Notes: generated by a model not told the origin, from the letters alone. A DNA stretch of 64,000 nucleotides from Obelidium mucronatum (GCA_025765595.1 JAIVFH010000051.1:124001-188000); one strand, 5' to 3'; positions 1-12,202 are shown, counted from the first letter of the stretch. Translations and numbers: made by a program.

Positions 1-95
1 ATAGCAATTGGGAATTGAAGGAACAATATATACATTATATATACAACAGCTGCAAAACCCCTTGAAAAACTATTGAAAACCCATATAAAAATTGT

Positions 96-166
96 CAATG
101 ACGGGCTTCGAACCGGTAACCTTCTCTCTTGATCTCACGCTCAAACCAACTGAGCCAGATTCGTAA
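96..166 (-). tRNA. tRNA-like relic (pseudo-tRNA or SINE head)
   Basis: On the minus strand there is a perfect RNA polymerase III A-box match (TGGCTCAGTTGG) inside a good D-arm, GCTC pairing with GAGC. About 40 nt later comes a near-perfect B-box (GGTTCGAAGCC) inside a T-arm with one mismatch. The anticodon stem and most of the acceptor stem do not pair, so this is not a working tRNA as read. It could be a decayed tRNA, a tRNA with an unrecognised intron, or the head of a tRNA-derived SINE. No anticodon can be assigned. Confidence 0.35.
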
Positions 167-235
167 TATACTGTTCTCTTTTTAAAAACATATAACGGAT
201 GTATCCCGTTCAGCGTTCTGGCTCTGAAACAAAAA

Positions 236-776
236 TCAGAAGCCAGATGACAAGGGGAAGGAGGCGCCAATTTCCGCCACGCATTGACAGACTTGGACAG
301 ACAAGTTGTACCGATGCCACCACAAACGGACTTGAACGCAACCGTTAGAAACCCCGATAGCAATGAGACCGCCGTATTTAAATTCAGCCCCGAGCGGCTT
401 GGAGACGAACTGCAACAAGCAACCGACGCTATTCAAGTTGTCGGACGGATCAAGCGACGCAACAGCTGAGACCAACTTGAAGTGAACTGGCTTGAGCGCG
501 GTCGATAGAACTTGATTAGCTTGTAGCAAGGTTGTTGGTTTGAAATTGGGCCAAAGGACTAGAGATCGACGCAATTGCATGGCATCGATCGATCCAGCGC
601 GGAACCAGCACCGACCGGAGCACTGCATTCCCAAGCACGTAAGCTAATCGAAGAGAAGAAATACAAAGTAAAGGACTCACCTGCCGAGGATCAAGATTGA
701 TGAGGTCGAGAGTGGGAGGCAACTCTGGGACCAGCAGCGGACTGCTGCTGCTCATAGCATCATCCCTCATTGTCAC
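236..776 (-). CDS. Possible small two-exon gene, unrecognised
   Basis: A minus-strand reading frame begins with Met near 776, runs about 32 residues (Ser/Pro-rich, then LDLINLDPRQ) and meets a good GTGAGT donor near 680. A second open stretch continues to about 236. No domain is recognised and the second exon could be chance. It lies upstream of the transposon-like unit and may be its flanking host gene or part of the element. Intergenic DNA is an equally fair reading. Confidence 0.2.
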
Positions 777-905
777 GAATCTCTAGAAATCGGTTATGGG
801 CTGCAGTCCCAGTCCCCAGGTATGTCGAGATGCCGTGACAAGAGGGATTGATAACTGAGGATCACTGATTTCTAACTGAATTTTAACTGTAAAAACGAAA
901 AAGCC

Positions 906-2380
906 ATGACCACCACAGTACAGGCAGCCCCGCCTCCAAGACTCACCCGCGAACAGAGGAATCGAGGCGTCGCTCACTGGAGAGATAGGGCCATCGCCGC
1001 CAATGCTAGGGGTGCCGCTGGATGGGTTCAAGAGTATAACCGTCGCCTTCAGCTGTGGCGAAACACCCCTGCTAACCGCAGGGAACAACAAGCTGATGGA
1101 TTGAGTGCCAAAGAGCGCCAACAACGTGGAATGAGAGACTTGAAACAGCGTCAGCGCCGTGTTAGGCAGGTTCTAATTGCCATTTGTGAAAATCTAATGT
1201 TCTGTTTTAAGGGAGGGGCAATACATCGAGTTTATACAGCAATTGAAAAGGAAAACTTTGATGTCATTCATATTGGAGATACGCAGCCAAAAGAAGTCGA
1301 ATCCTTTTGGGGGAAAAAGCCGCTGGTGTTGATGTTCTATGAAAATCAACTTGTCGGTTACACCCTCAATCACAAAAACACACGAATTGACCCGCACACA
1401 CTTGCTGATTACTACCAGAGTTTGAAGGACTTCTGTTATTCTTACCGGTGAGTATGCATTGGTGCTATGGTGCTAAGAGACTTACTTGATTGACAACGTC
1501 GCCTGCATAGACAACTCCCTCCACCGGAGAGTGACTCCCACAGTAATTGCTATCCAGATCGCGTCAATCAAAGCAAATCGGGAATGTTCAATTTCTCTAT
1601 TCGCTATGGAATCGGCCAGTGGGGTGCAGAGAATGCCAAACTTGCCGTATCTGTGTCGTCGTTTCGAGCCACCTTTGTCCCAAAAACCAAGCCACCCAGC
1701 AATTCAGCAAATAATGTAACAAGCGCCAGTCTTGGAAATACATTTGGATATTCCCAAAGGACGCAGCATGTGAGCAACTTGTCCTGTCCTCCAGCAATTC
1801 CTCACAACACCAACAGATTGTCCGCCTTGTAGATAAATTGAATCTCTTATTTTTCCCTGAAGGCATTAAGCGAAAGAACAGAGTCGCCGCCCTTATCAAA
1901 AGACAAGAACATGAAGTACTTTGGCGTCTCAAAGAAAACGGGAACTATCCGCTACGATACATAGCTTCTGGGATATTAAATCCAAACCATGCTGATACAA
2001 AAGATGACCACAAGCTTCCCAGCACTCTATTGTATTCTGGAAACTTTCGCGGAGGGGATAGCATGCTGACTTTCACAGATTATGGATTCAGTATTCCAGT
2101 AAGCTTACTTCCTTTCTCCATTGAATTATTCATCAACTTTGATTTGCTTTTGCAATTGCAGATCTATCCTGGAACAATAATATCATTTTTCGCCTGGAAA
2201 TTTAACCATCGGGTCGATATCCATGCTGGCTTCAAGGGAACTTTCGATGATCGCTTTGTGGAAGTTTTTGGTTCATTTGAGCCATTATACCACATTCTTA
2301 AGGACAGGGATGGCTTGGTGGATTCCGACAATGAAGAGAGCGCCTCTCACAAGTCCTCGAAAAAGAAAAGAATCAAATAA
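906..2380 (+). CDS. TET/JBP-like 2-oxoglutarate/Fe(II) dioxygenase, transposon-associated, frameshifted
   Basis: Exon 1 (906 to about 1448) gives a basic helical N-terminus. An intron starting GTGAGT follows, then a second exon to about 2097, a 64-nt intron (GTAAGC to TTGCAG), and a last exon to 2380. The C-terminal half reads as a double-stranded beta-helix: NHAD supplies the HxD iron ligands, GNFRGGDSML is the typical turn, YPGTIISFF precedes the distal histidine (NHRV), and RFVEVF fits the 2OG-binding arginine strand. In fungal and kinetoplastid relatives such enzymes oxidise 5-methylpyrimidines in DNA; that activity is inferred here. A frame break lies near 1.70-1.73 kb, between a stretch containing FSIRYGIGQWG and one containing WKYIWIFPKD. 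Other DSBH oxygenases are the main alternative. Confidence 0.55.
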
Positions 2381-2403
2381 ACTACCATTCTACTTTATTC
2401 AAT

Positions 2404-4976
2404 TCACAAGTAAACATTTAAAAAGTATAATACTGGCCCAATTGGATTTTGTTCAACACAATGAAAGTCGGGAACCATCAAAACCTCCTTTTTAAACTCT
2501 TCCACTCCAATTAACCGCTTGGTGCTGGATAACTTCAAGTATGGACAACCATAGACTTGAGGTGTAGTAGGGTTTGCCTGTTCATAGTATTGTACCCATG
2601 CCGAACCTGCAGCAATTTTCCCAGAATTGGCTTCCCTTGCAGATATTGAAACCAAAGCTAGAATTTTCACGTAATCTGTAATAGTAGAGTTTTCATGTTG
2701 ATAGAGTTGTACATTTGAAAACCTTGTGTAGTTGTACGAGGAAGGGCTGGCGTTGTATTAGACCTCACATATTTCGGTGGAACTACAAAGTTTTTGCCAC
2801 TGAAGGTGTGGGATCAGCATTGCAGCAAAGAGAGACATGTGTCTATCTGTAGAAATGAATTAAGGTGAGTCGCTCTTGTTTCCGATGCTTGCCCAATACC
2901 TTCTAATAGCCCATGTACAGCAAAAACCAAAAACAGAGTGATCGCCTCTCGTTCCTTTGATGACAGGCTTGTGGAATCCATAACTGAGTTTGTGGGGAGA
3001 CGCCGACTATCGATACGTGGCATGGCACGAAACCTTTGGCCCACCTTGGTTTGAATTTCTTCTGAAGCCTTCTTTTTGTAGTTTGCATCCAAAAATATGA
3101 TGAGGTTGTCGAATATGTGTTTGTTGATTCCCGCAATGCCATGCATCATGTAGTCTGATGGAATGCTCTCATAAAGTGGAGATAGACTAAGTTGAAAATT
3201 TTAATTAATATATTTATAAGTTGCAATAGTAACTATGGGATGTGATAGTTACATAAATCCAGAAAACGCGTTTAACCCTGGATGGAAGGAAGCAGCTTTG
3301 ATGGCAGCTTTATTCCCTGAGTCTGCAATGGACTTCATGCGAGCTTCTGTTCTAGGCTTCAAAGTATTATCATGATCAATCATCACATGATTCACCCTTG
3401 CCAACTCATCGTCTCCAGCCTCATCCCCAAAAGCAGTCATATGTAAGAAGTGAATTTGAACCATGCACTCGTTGCAAGGGCTTTTTGATGCTGGGGATCC
3501 GCCACGAGCAATTATGTAGTGCTCCTGCATATCGCCAGGGAAACAAGCCATCCGTGGAACAAAATGGTGGATTTCCATTCCAAGAACAAAGTAAAAGCCC
3601 CTCTCTTGATATTTCTTAATCTCCATGAATAGAACTTGATATGCAGAATGGTACATGTCCCGAATAAATCCCCGATGTGCATCAGAGTCTCTTTCTGATC
3701 TTCCCAACTTCCCCCATGGTTTTTCCAAAAACCCTACCAGCACTTTTGTTTTGGGCTTATTTCGAAATTCAAGTGGAATATTGCTAAGGGTCAAGTAAAT
3801 TGGGTGCTCTGAGACTTTTCCTCCGCCATCCAGCTGTGTAGCATCAGAATAAACCATGATGGCCAAAAGTTTTGCCAAAGCAGGCAAAGATTCTGATTGT
3901 TTTTTCCACCAGTTTCCAGTATTAAACTCTCCATAGACTCGGTTTCCTTCTGAATTTCTCCTTTCGTCATACTCAAATACCATCAGCTCGAAGAACTCCA
4001 CCAGAAGCTCAAATAAACAATCCATTATATCCCTACATCTAAATTGAACAATTGTTCCATCTTTCATTGTTCCAATAGTATGGGACACAAAATCCCCAAT
4101 CTTCTTAGTTGGGGAGTCTTGTTGGACTAATGCAAGTCCTTCGGCTAGAGTCTTTGGTAATTCTTTTGCATCAACAGGTTTTGGACGTGATTGAAACCAT
4201 TTGAGAAGATCTTTCCAGAAGGAATCTGGAATTTTGGGATGGTCCTTCACAAGATGCATGAATGCCGCATAACTTTCACTTGGGAATGGATGGAATTCCG
4301 TTTGTTCGGGAGAGCTAAGCAATTGGAGATGATTGTGTAAAAGAATGCTAAACTTTCCAGCATCTAATGCTGAGTGATATAGAGTTGGAATTTGTGTTTT
4401 TGAGGTTCGCGATTGGGGGGGGGGGCTGGGCTAGCAGTTTGAGGGTCTGGAGAACTGAGATCTGCAGCAACAGAATCGACTTCATCTAATAAAGCAGTTA
4501 GATAGAACTATGCAGAGATAACTGTCTGTGTTACCATTGAGGTCATTGAAGGGACTTTGAACTTCGCGATCACTGGCAACCAGAATATGGTTGTTTTCTA
4601 CATCTCTCCTTGACTGATTGCTCCCTGAATCACTGAATAAAATTGATGTGGTAGACTCAGTCAGGGGCGGGCTCAGAAAGACAGTATTTGTTGCAGAAGT
4701 GTGTGGACCGGCCATTGGCCCAATCACACCAGGTTGTACAGCATTTCCCCTAGAAAAGACCTTCTTTCTAGCAGTTTCTTCCATTTCTTCCATTTCTTCC
4801 ACTTCTGCAGCCCTCTTTTTAGCAGCTCTGACTTTCTTTTGGTGCTTTTCACTGTTTTTATGCTGGCGATAGGCATTGCTGTTGTTTAGAAAATCTCTCG
4901 CACAATACGTGCAGATCATCGATTTCTGGATTGGAAGGGAGGGTTGTGGGCTGGGTGATCGATCTGAACTTGACAT
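2404..4976 (-). pseudogene. Plavaka-like transposase, decayed
   Basis: The start chosen is Met at 4976, followed closely by a C2H2 finger (CTYC, 13 residues, H, 5 residues, H), as is usual in Plavaka proteins. After an intron and a Pro-rich linker comes the core (4322-3249) with YSDATQLDGGG, PIYLTLSNIPLEFRNKPK and FPGDMQEHY, all typical of the RNase-H-like core of Plavaka/CMC transposases. An intron leads to DYMMHGIAGINKHIF (3149-2814), the conserved D-x-x-H segment. A last piece (2670-2404) resembles the C-terminal tail ending VLMVPDF. The frame breaks at an 11-base G tract (4415-4425), and the stretch between 2.81 and 2.67 kb is too short for a full protein, suggesting an internal deletion that removes part of the catalytic region. 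Confidence 0.65.
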
Positions 4977-5047
4977 TTGTTTTTTCTTTTCCTCCAAACA
5001 GCAACCAGAAGCTGAACACACCTGCAAACCAAACTCTCGAGTGCAAC
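4977..5047. promoter_or_regulatory. 71-bp divergent promoter inside the element
   Basis: Only 71 bp separate the transposase start codon (minus) from the start codon of the GR-rich gene (plus). Both must be transcribed from this short stretch or from starts within each other's 5' region. No TATA box is obvious. Shared control of a transposase and an accessory gene would fit a transposon, which is an inference. Confidence 0.4.
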
Positions 5048-6173
5048 ATGGATGAGAACAATACCAATGAGGACCTTGAGCTCACAGCCGATCAAATAGT
5101 TCAGCATTTTGCTGAGGAAATTGAAAGTGAGCAACTCTAATTTGTCTCTCGCACAACTTCAACTAATGCTGAGATTAGGCCAACAGCAAGAAGAAGAAGA
5201 TTTAACTCAGGATGAAAATGCAGGACTTTCTGCGGCTCACTACCGAATGATCATGAAGGCCTTGAATCTCACACAAAAGTTGTGCCTCCAAACACTCTCT
5301 GGGCAAGCGTACTTACTTAGCGCCATAGAAACAAAAAATCAGGAGAATACAAGAAACCCATTATCTTGGGATGCTCTTGGGGTAAGGACTGTCTTGCAAT
5401 CCTATCTCTGCAACTTGTAACATGAAAACAACAGACCTCCCTGCACTTGTTTGTTGAAAAAGAGGCTCGCAAAAACCTTTTCATGAATGCTGCTGAGGCA
5501 GAAAGTGTATTAGAATTATGGATCTCCAACAAGCCAGACACGGAAAAGGCCGTTCTGCAGCTTGACGAAGAGGGGAAAATAGATGAGTTTTTCAAGCTGT
5601 GTGTCCCTAAGGTCTTAAATCTTGATCCTATAATTTGTATATTGTTAATTTTATGGTTTTTAGACTTTAAACCTTGTTCGGAACAAGAGGAATGCCCTGG
5701 CTGACAAGACACGATCAAAAATCCGCCATACCCAGAAAATCCATCCCTCAGTGAAGTTGAATTTGAGGGGCTCCAATGATGCAACAAGATTCAAAGCCGA
5801 GTTTCTTCAACACAGCTCTGTTATTGCTGCAAAAGCAGCATTAATTACCAATCGAGCTACGGTCGGCAGACCCTTTCTTCAACTGGTTGAAAGCTGCCAC
5901 CACGGAACTAACCTGTTGTCTGGAAAGTTGAATAAGCATGAGACGCAATTTGTTTTTGCAACCACAACTCAGTTTTTGGATGGGGAAGGTATTGGTGCCG
6001 AGGAAGATTTCAAAACAATTATGTCTGATTACATGGCAAATCCATGTGTTGATGCAGGCCAAACAGGTGCTGGAATTGGAAATGGTTTGGCAGGGGGGAG
6101 GGGCAGGGGACTTGGAGCCGGAAGGGGAATCAGATTGATTGGTGGTAGAGGCCGCACTGGAAGAGTTGGTTGA
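5048..6173 (+). CDS. Uncharacterised GR-rich protein, possible transposon accessory factor
   Basis: Four exons join cleanly: 5048 to about 5128, about 5182 to 5383, about 5436 to 5609, and from about 5662 to the stop at 6173, with consistent GT-AG introns and phases. The N-terminus is acidic (MDENNTNEDLELTADQ), the middle helical (SLHLFVEKEARKNLF), followed by a basic segment (RNKRNALADKTRSKIR). The last 50 residues are Gly/Arg-rich (GGRGRGLGAGRGIRL), as in nucleic-acid-binding tails. No domain is recognised. Its divergent start 71 bp from the transposase suggests a helper in transposition or element regulation. It could also be a host gene beside an insertion. Confidence 0.5.
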
Positions 6174-6796
6174 AGGAATTCGGTATTTTGCAGCGAGAAT
6201 GACAACTAAATGAAGAATAAAAATTAGTATATGAATAATGAATTTTTCAAAACAGTGATTTTTTGTTTGGTTTTATTGTATAACTGTTGTGACACTAGAA
6301 TTAACTTTTCACATTGCCATTAGCTGTTTCACTGACGTCAGATATGATGTCCAACTAACATTGGATTTTTCGACGACATTCAGGCAGCCAATAGATACAG
6401 CTTCTCAATGATTGGATCCGATGTCAGGTGGACGTCAAACCCCACATCGAACAGATAGAAAAACACGAAATCACTTTCTTGTCCTTCAATCACATTCTTT
6501 ATACGTTTTATTTGATATCAAAACCCATGTCCAGTGGTTGGATGTCCAATTTGTATAGGATCGTTGACAAATTTTTTTGCGATGCTTTGACGCGAAGAGC
6601 CCCAAGAGGCAGGAATTGTGGAGCTTGGTGGTGAAAGTGGCTTTTACCTGGGTTTCACTCTCGAAACCCCGTGTTGTAATTGTTGCACCACAGCAAAGAA
6701 GAATAAATAACAAGTGTATAGATGATTTGAACAAAAAAAACGTGGCAGAGTATAAGAGCAAGAACAATAAATAAGAAAAAACTTGACCTCAAAAAC
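6174..6796. other. Intergenic region with CRE-type palindrome and CCAAT box
   Basis: No gene is seen. A perfect palindrome CTGACGTCAG at 6332-6341 contains the ATF/CREB consensus TGACGTCA. A CCAAT motif lies near 6389 and a half-site GACGTCA near 6432. These would suit a promoter of the helicase gene starting at 6797, though they are rather distant. Short open frames here look like chance. Confidence 0.3.
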
Positions 6797-9700
6797 ATGG
6801 GACCCAACCGCCAACCACGAAAGTCAAACAAACACAAAAGCAACACGAAAGAAGGCAAAAAGAAGAGCAAAAAGAGTTCACCAAAGAAGCCAGAAAAGGA
6901 CAAGCGGAAAAACTACAAGGAGAAACTGGTTGAAGCATTGAAGGCAAAGTCAAAGTTGCGAGAAGGCCTCCCCCAACTGTCTCTGGACCGCAACACCATC
7001 AACAGACTCAGTCACATTCTCGAAAAGTATGAACGGGCAAAGAGGGTGTTTGGAATGGAAATGGAGGGAGAAGACGAGGATGATGATGATGGAAGTGAAG
7101 ACCTTGAAAACATGGACGATGACGAGCTTGAACGCTGGATTAGCGAGAATGTGAAGGATTTTGATGATTTTGATGATGAAGATTCGAGTGATGAAAGCGG
7201 CTCAGAGAGTGACGATGATGACTCTGTCGATGAAGATGATGATGTACTCGATGCTGAAATACTCAAGGATTTCAGGGTAAGACATGCATTCCTTGCGCGC
7301 CGTGTTCGATAAAGCCCTTCTCTTATGGCAGGACAACATGGACCGAGATTCTGATGAGTTCGAATACGAAGAAGATGACATTGAAGAGTTGGAGGGAGAC
7401 GCGTTTGTTGACGAAGACGATATTCCCGAACCGCCGCCTGATTTCCTTGAAAGCAATCTATCAGCAGCAGCAAATGATGTGGTTTCATTCCAAGATCTTA
7501 CGTGGCTCCAAAGTCTTGGCTTTCCTCAATCGCGTGCTGTCAAGGCCCTGAAAGGTAAAACTTGAGAGTTCAGTAATGGCGTCTCATTCTCGGAATTAAC
7601 ACGAATTCTGCTAGCTATTGGGGATAAAGATCCCCTCGAAGCGGTGCGCTTCCTTTACAACATTGCGCTCGGAAAACCAGGCGCCTCTGCACCATCAGGG
7701 CCTGAAAGTCTATCCCTTTTTGGAATTTCGGTACCCGAAATGCTTGCAACTCGACAAGAAGAAGCAATTGTGTTGTCGTCCATGTTTGGATCTGATTTCG
7801 AAGCCATATCTGACTCTCTTTGGAGAATTCATGTCGATGCTGCAATCCCTTCTGAGTTTCTATCAAAGTTTGGGCGGCAAGGGGCCTTAGTATCTAATGT
7901 ACCGCAGCAGTTTATTGAGATTTATTTTACGGAAGACTGTGTGTATCCTTACGAGGCTCCGATTGTTGTTTTTCAGGATGAATCTGGTGAGGAGGAACCC
8001 TTTTTTTTTTTGGTTTCTAAATATTCTTTGCGTGATTTTAACCAATTTTGATTTTCAAAATATTTGTTAACAGAACGCCTTGCTTCTCGCTACGTCCTAG
8101 CCATATCACTCGCCTTACAAGCCGCCACTCGCAATTGGATTGGCCAATCAATGGCATTTGACCTTGTTTCATGGCTGCAGTCAGCCGAACAAGTCAGAAA
8201 TCTGCTGACGAATCCCCCACAAGCATATTTAAAACTTGCGCAGGACGATGGGTCAACTGCTACCATGATTGGCCTCGCATCGCCTTCCACAGCAAAAGCT
8301 TCCACAAAGCAGCCCAGTGCAAAAACTTCGGGACCGCTTCCGAGGTATCATCAGCTGGGGCCTGGAGTTGGAGTGGCTGTTACTTTGAAGAAGGACCAAG
8401 GAAGTGGGAGAACCGTCAATGGCTTTGTTCAAGACAGTTGAGTTTCCCTATCTATGATGCTCAGCTGTTCTAGTTTCTCACTCAACCGTTTCTGTGTGAC
8501 CCAGTTTTAACAGCTGGAGATCATCCTCGTGGAATTAAAGTCCGAATGCGCGATGGACAAGTCGGCAGAGTCCAGTTTTTAACAGGTCTCCAGTATCAGC
8601 AACAACCTGCTCCTGTCAAGAAAAATACAGCAACGGCAGCAGCAGCAAACAAGGATAAGACCAATAGTCTTCCCTCCGGTTTCAAAAACATGTCTCTCGT
8701 GGATTCCCCCAAAGCAAATTTCAAAAAGCTTCGAGATTCATTGAAAAATGTGCCTGAAAAACCCTTTATCACGGGTCTAGCTGCAGCCGGGTCACAGCAA
8801 CAGTCTCGGTCAAGAAGCCCTTCACCTATCCGTGCAACAACCACAACCGCAACCCCGAGGAAAACCAAAACTTTTCAATCTCGGATTCCTGAATCCCAGT
8901 TAAATCAATTCAGCAAAGAGATATTGGTTGGATTTCAAGCACAGCAAAAGAAGGAAGCGTATATCAAAATGAAGGCCCAGAGAGAAGGGCTTCCCGCGTT
9001 TCAGTTGAGAGAAACTGTTTTGAAAACAATTCGCGAGAATCGAGTGGTGATTGTGAGTGGAGGTAAGCGAGACATTCTTGGTTGTGAGTCTTCCTGAAGT
9101 CTAAAAACTTTTACACCACTTTTCCCAAATCCAATAGAAACGGGATGTGGAAAGAGTACACAAGTCCCACAATTCATTCTGGATGACGCCATTCTCAAAT
9201 CTCAAGGTGCCCGTTGTAAAATCCTGGTGACTCAGCCACGTAGAATAAGTGCCATTGGTCTCGCGGACCGTGTTTCTTCAGAACGCGGGGAGACCATGGG
9301 GAATAGCGTCGGCTATCACATTCGATTGGAAAATAAAATGAGCGATGCGACGAGGATTCTGTTTTGTACGACTGGGATTCTGTTGAGGCGGTTGGAGGAA
9401 GGTCCAGACGGGGAAGGAGTGGATGGTGGGATTGATGATGTTAGTCATATTATTGTCGACGAAGGTGAGAAGAGACTGTTTTTTTCAAATCACCGTGCCT
9501 GATGCCTTAAATTTTCAATAGTCCATGAAAGGAGTTTGGATAGTGATTTTTTGTTGATGGTTTTGAAAGACTTGTTGGAAGTTCGGTATACTCCTTTTTT
9601 TAATTTTGCTTCTCATTTATCACTGGAAATCATGGCTCATTCGTTTAAAATTAACAGCGTTGACTTGAAAATTATCTTGATGAGTGCGACTCTCAATGCC

Positions 9701-12202
9701 GGGCTTTTTGCGTCGTACTTTTCAGGAGCACCGACTGTTCACATTCCTGGGCGAACTTTTCCTGTGAATGCTCTGTTTCTTGAAGATGTGTTGGCGAAAA
9801 CGAAATATATGCCTGAAGGAAAGGACTTTGTCAGGAAAGGTGGAAAATCAGCCCACCATCAATCTCCTTCGACCCTTGCAAGTGGGACCGCAAAATCTCA
9901 AAAACAAAGCCAACCGCCTGATTCGCCCGGAAACGGAAAGGCAAAGAAAGGAAAAGCTTCCTTCCGAGGGCCAAAAGGAAGAGCATTTGATGTCGTTTCC
10001 GATGAAGAAAGCGGTGGTGATGAAGCATTTGGCGCTGGATACTTCCACCAAAAGTCAAAGCAGATTGACTTTGAGCAACAACGAGACGAAGACTTGGATG
10101 TTTCTGGTCTTTTGCGCAGGTATCCTAAGCTTGGTGACTCCGGAGCCAAGTCGCTGATGGCGATGGATACTGATAAGATCCAGTATCCACTTATTGAAAT
10201 TTTGGTTTCTGGAATAATCGACAAGTTGTTGGGCGGTTCTAAAAGAGCTGTTGTTCCTGGAAGCGCACCAGTTCCAGATGTTGGAGATAGCAAACCGCAA
10301 CGAGGCCGCGGTGGTTTCAGGGGAGGGCGAGGAAGTTCTAGGGGTGGACGAGGACGCGGCGGTAAAGCCGGTAGTGCTTCACACGCCGAAGATATTTATT
10401 ATTCAGGGCCAGATGCTGAGGAAGGTTCCGCAAATAGCTCGCAAGCTTCAAACCGCGGAATTTTGATCTTCTTGCCTGGATTTGCCGAAATTGCGACTCT
10501 TCACGAGCTGTTACTCCAAAATGCCAAAATCCGATCGGGAACTCAAAATGGGCGGCTTTGCCTTGCATTACATAGCACCCTTTCTTCTGAAGAACAGATG
10601 CGGGTATTCAATCGACCCCCTGATGGATGCGTGAAAGTTGTCATTGCAACAAATGTGGCTGAAACGAGTATCACTATCGATGATGTTGTGTTTGTGATCG
10701 ACTCTGGGAAAATGAAGCAAACTCAATTTGACCCAATGAAGGGAATGGCTTCTTTGGAGGAATGGTAATAATCCTTTTTTGGTCTTTTTTGTTTTTAATT
10801 TGAGAGAAACTCAGTTGGGTATCCCAAGCCAACGCTACTCAACGTCGCGGCAGAGCTGGTCGTGTTCAAGAAGGAACCTGCATCCACATGTTCACCTCTC
10901 ACAAGTTTGCGAATTTAATCGAGCAACAACCACCTGAAATCCATCGAACGCCTTTGGAGCAGATTTGCCTTCGCATCAAGATTCTTCCGTTTTTAAAGGG
11001 TCCGATTGCTCATGTGTTGAGCAAAGTCGTGGAACCACCGTCAAAAGAATCTGTTGAAGCAGCCATTTCCTCGTTGCGTATTTTGAGGGCGCTGACGCGG
11101 GATGAAGATTTGACACCGCTTGGGTTTCATCTGGGCCGTTTACCTGTCGATGTTCGAGTTGAGTACAGGTTCGAATTTCTGACCACAGGTTATTAAACAC
11201 TGGATTTTCTTTTAGATTGGTAAACTCATTCTTTTCGGCTCAATGTTTGGTTGTCTGGACTCTGTCCTCACAATTGCATCCGCAATGAGTGTAAAATCGC
11301 CTTTTGTCGCCCCTTTTGAAAAACGTGGGCTGGCGGATAAAAAGAAGCAAGAATTTGCGACTGGAATCAGTGACCACTTGACGCTATTGACTGCATACAA
11401 TAACTGGCTCGCTGCTCGACGTGATGGATTCCCAGCAGAACGCGCCTTTTTGTATGACAACTTCTTGTCCGGCAAGACGTTAACAATGATTGCGAGTGTG
11501 AAGCGACAACTTGCCGAGCTCTTGTCGGATATAGGCTTCATTGGAGTCAAGATCCGGGCCAAGGAGTTGGAGAGGAAGGGAGGGAGAATGTCGGATGGTG
11601 TTGCTGAGGCGTTGGGGGAGAATAAGAGAGGTGATGATCAGGAACTAATCAAGGCAGTTTTGGTGAGTGCGCTTTATCCGAATGTCATCAAGATTGAAAG
11701 CCCGAGAGGAGGAGGAAAGGCGGCTGCTTCGGCCCAGGAACTTAAGTTGTGGGTGAAGGGGAATGAGGCAGTTTTTATTCATCCCTCGTCGGTGGTATGT
11801 TATCATCTTTTTGTCTTCTCTAGTTGATTTACTGCTGATTTATTCCATGCTGCAAAATAGAACTGGAAAGTTGGAAAGTATCCCAGCGGATTCTTGGTTT
11901 ACCATGAGAAAATCAAGACAACAAAGGTGTATATTAGGGATTGCTCTTGTGTTTCGGCATTCGCGTTAGCCTTTTTTGGTGGGAAACTTACTTGGGACAA
12001 ACGGCAACGACTTTTGAACTTGGATGACGGCTGGATTCGGTTCTCTGCCAACCACAAAGAAGCGGCCATTATTGAAGCGACGCGGACTGCGTTTGATGAG
12101 CTTTTGCAAATGAAGATTGAGAATCCGGAGTTGGATGTTTCGGCCACAGATCTGATTCGGGAAATCATTGCGCTTGTGACACGCAATAGTAGTGTCAAGT
12201 GA
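6797..12202 (+). CDS. DHX57: DHX57-like DEAH-box RNA helicase
   Basis: Eleven exons join in phase to 1,582 residues: 6797-7276, 7332-7554, 7615-7986, 8074-8436, 8514-9062, 9138-9464, 9522-9585, 9658-10764, 10815-11157, 11216-11794 and 11861-12202. The order is a lysine-rich start, an acidic stretch, a UBA domain (LTWLQSLGFPQSRAVKALK), an RWD domain (RQEEAIVLSSMF), then the helicase: ETGCGKSTQ (Walker A), TQPRRISA, a DEGVHER variant of the DEAH box, MSATLN, ATNVAETSITIDDV and QRRGRAGR, then winged-helix/HA2 and OB-fold regions. UBA plus RWD plus DEAH is the DHX57 layout. A long insert with acidic residues and an RGG-type cluster (GGFRGGRGSSRGGRGRGG) splits the two RecA lobes. The role is ATP-dependent RNA or RNP remodelling, precise target unknown. 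No frame break was found. Confidence 0.93.

Larger units (their letters stand above)
906..6173. mobile_element. Plavaka/KDZ-like DNA transposon unit carrying a TET/JBP-like gene
   Basis: Three genes sit very tightly: a 2OG-Fe(II) dioxygenase (+) ends 23 bp from the convergent end of a transposase (-), and the transposase starts 71 bp from a divergent gene (+). Association of TET/JBP dioxygenases with Kyakuja-Dileera-Zisupton and related Plavaka transposons is known from fungi, so the trio is inferred to be one mobile unit. I searched by eye for terminal inverted repeats and target-site duplications and found none convincing, so the outer limits given are only the outer gene ends. The transposase is damaged, so the copy is probably immobile. 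Confidence 0.5.

Noticed and set aside
906..6420. Terminal inverted repeats of the Plavaka-like unit
   Set aside because: Only 7-8 bp similarity (around ATCACTG) could be found near the two ends, which is within chance.
7010..7490. Long Ser-rich open frames on the minus strand
   Set aside because: They are antisense shadows of the acidic Asp/Glu-rich region of the helicase gene.
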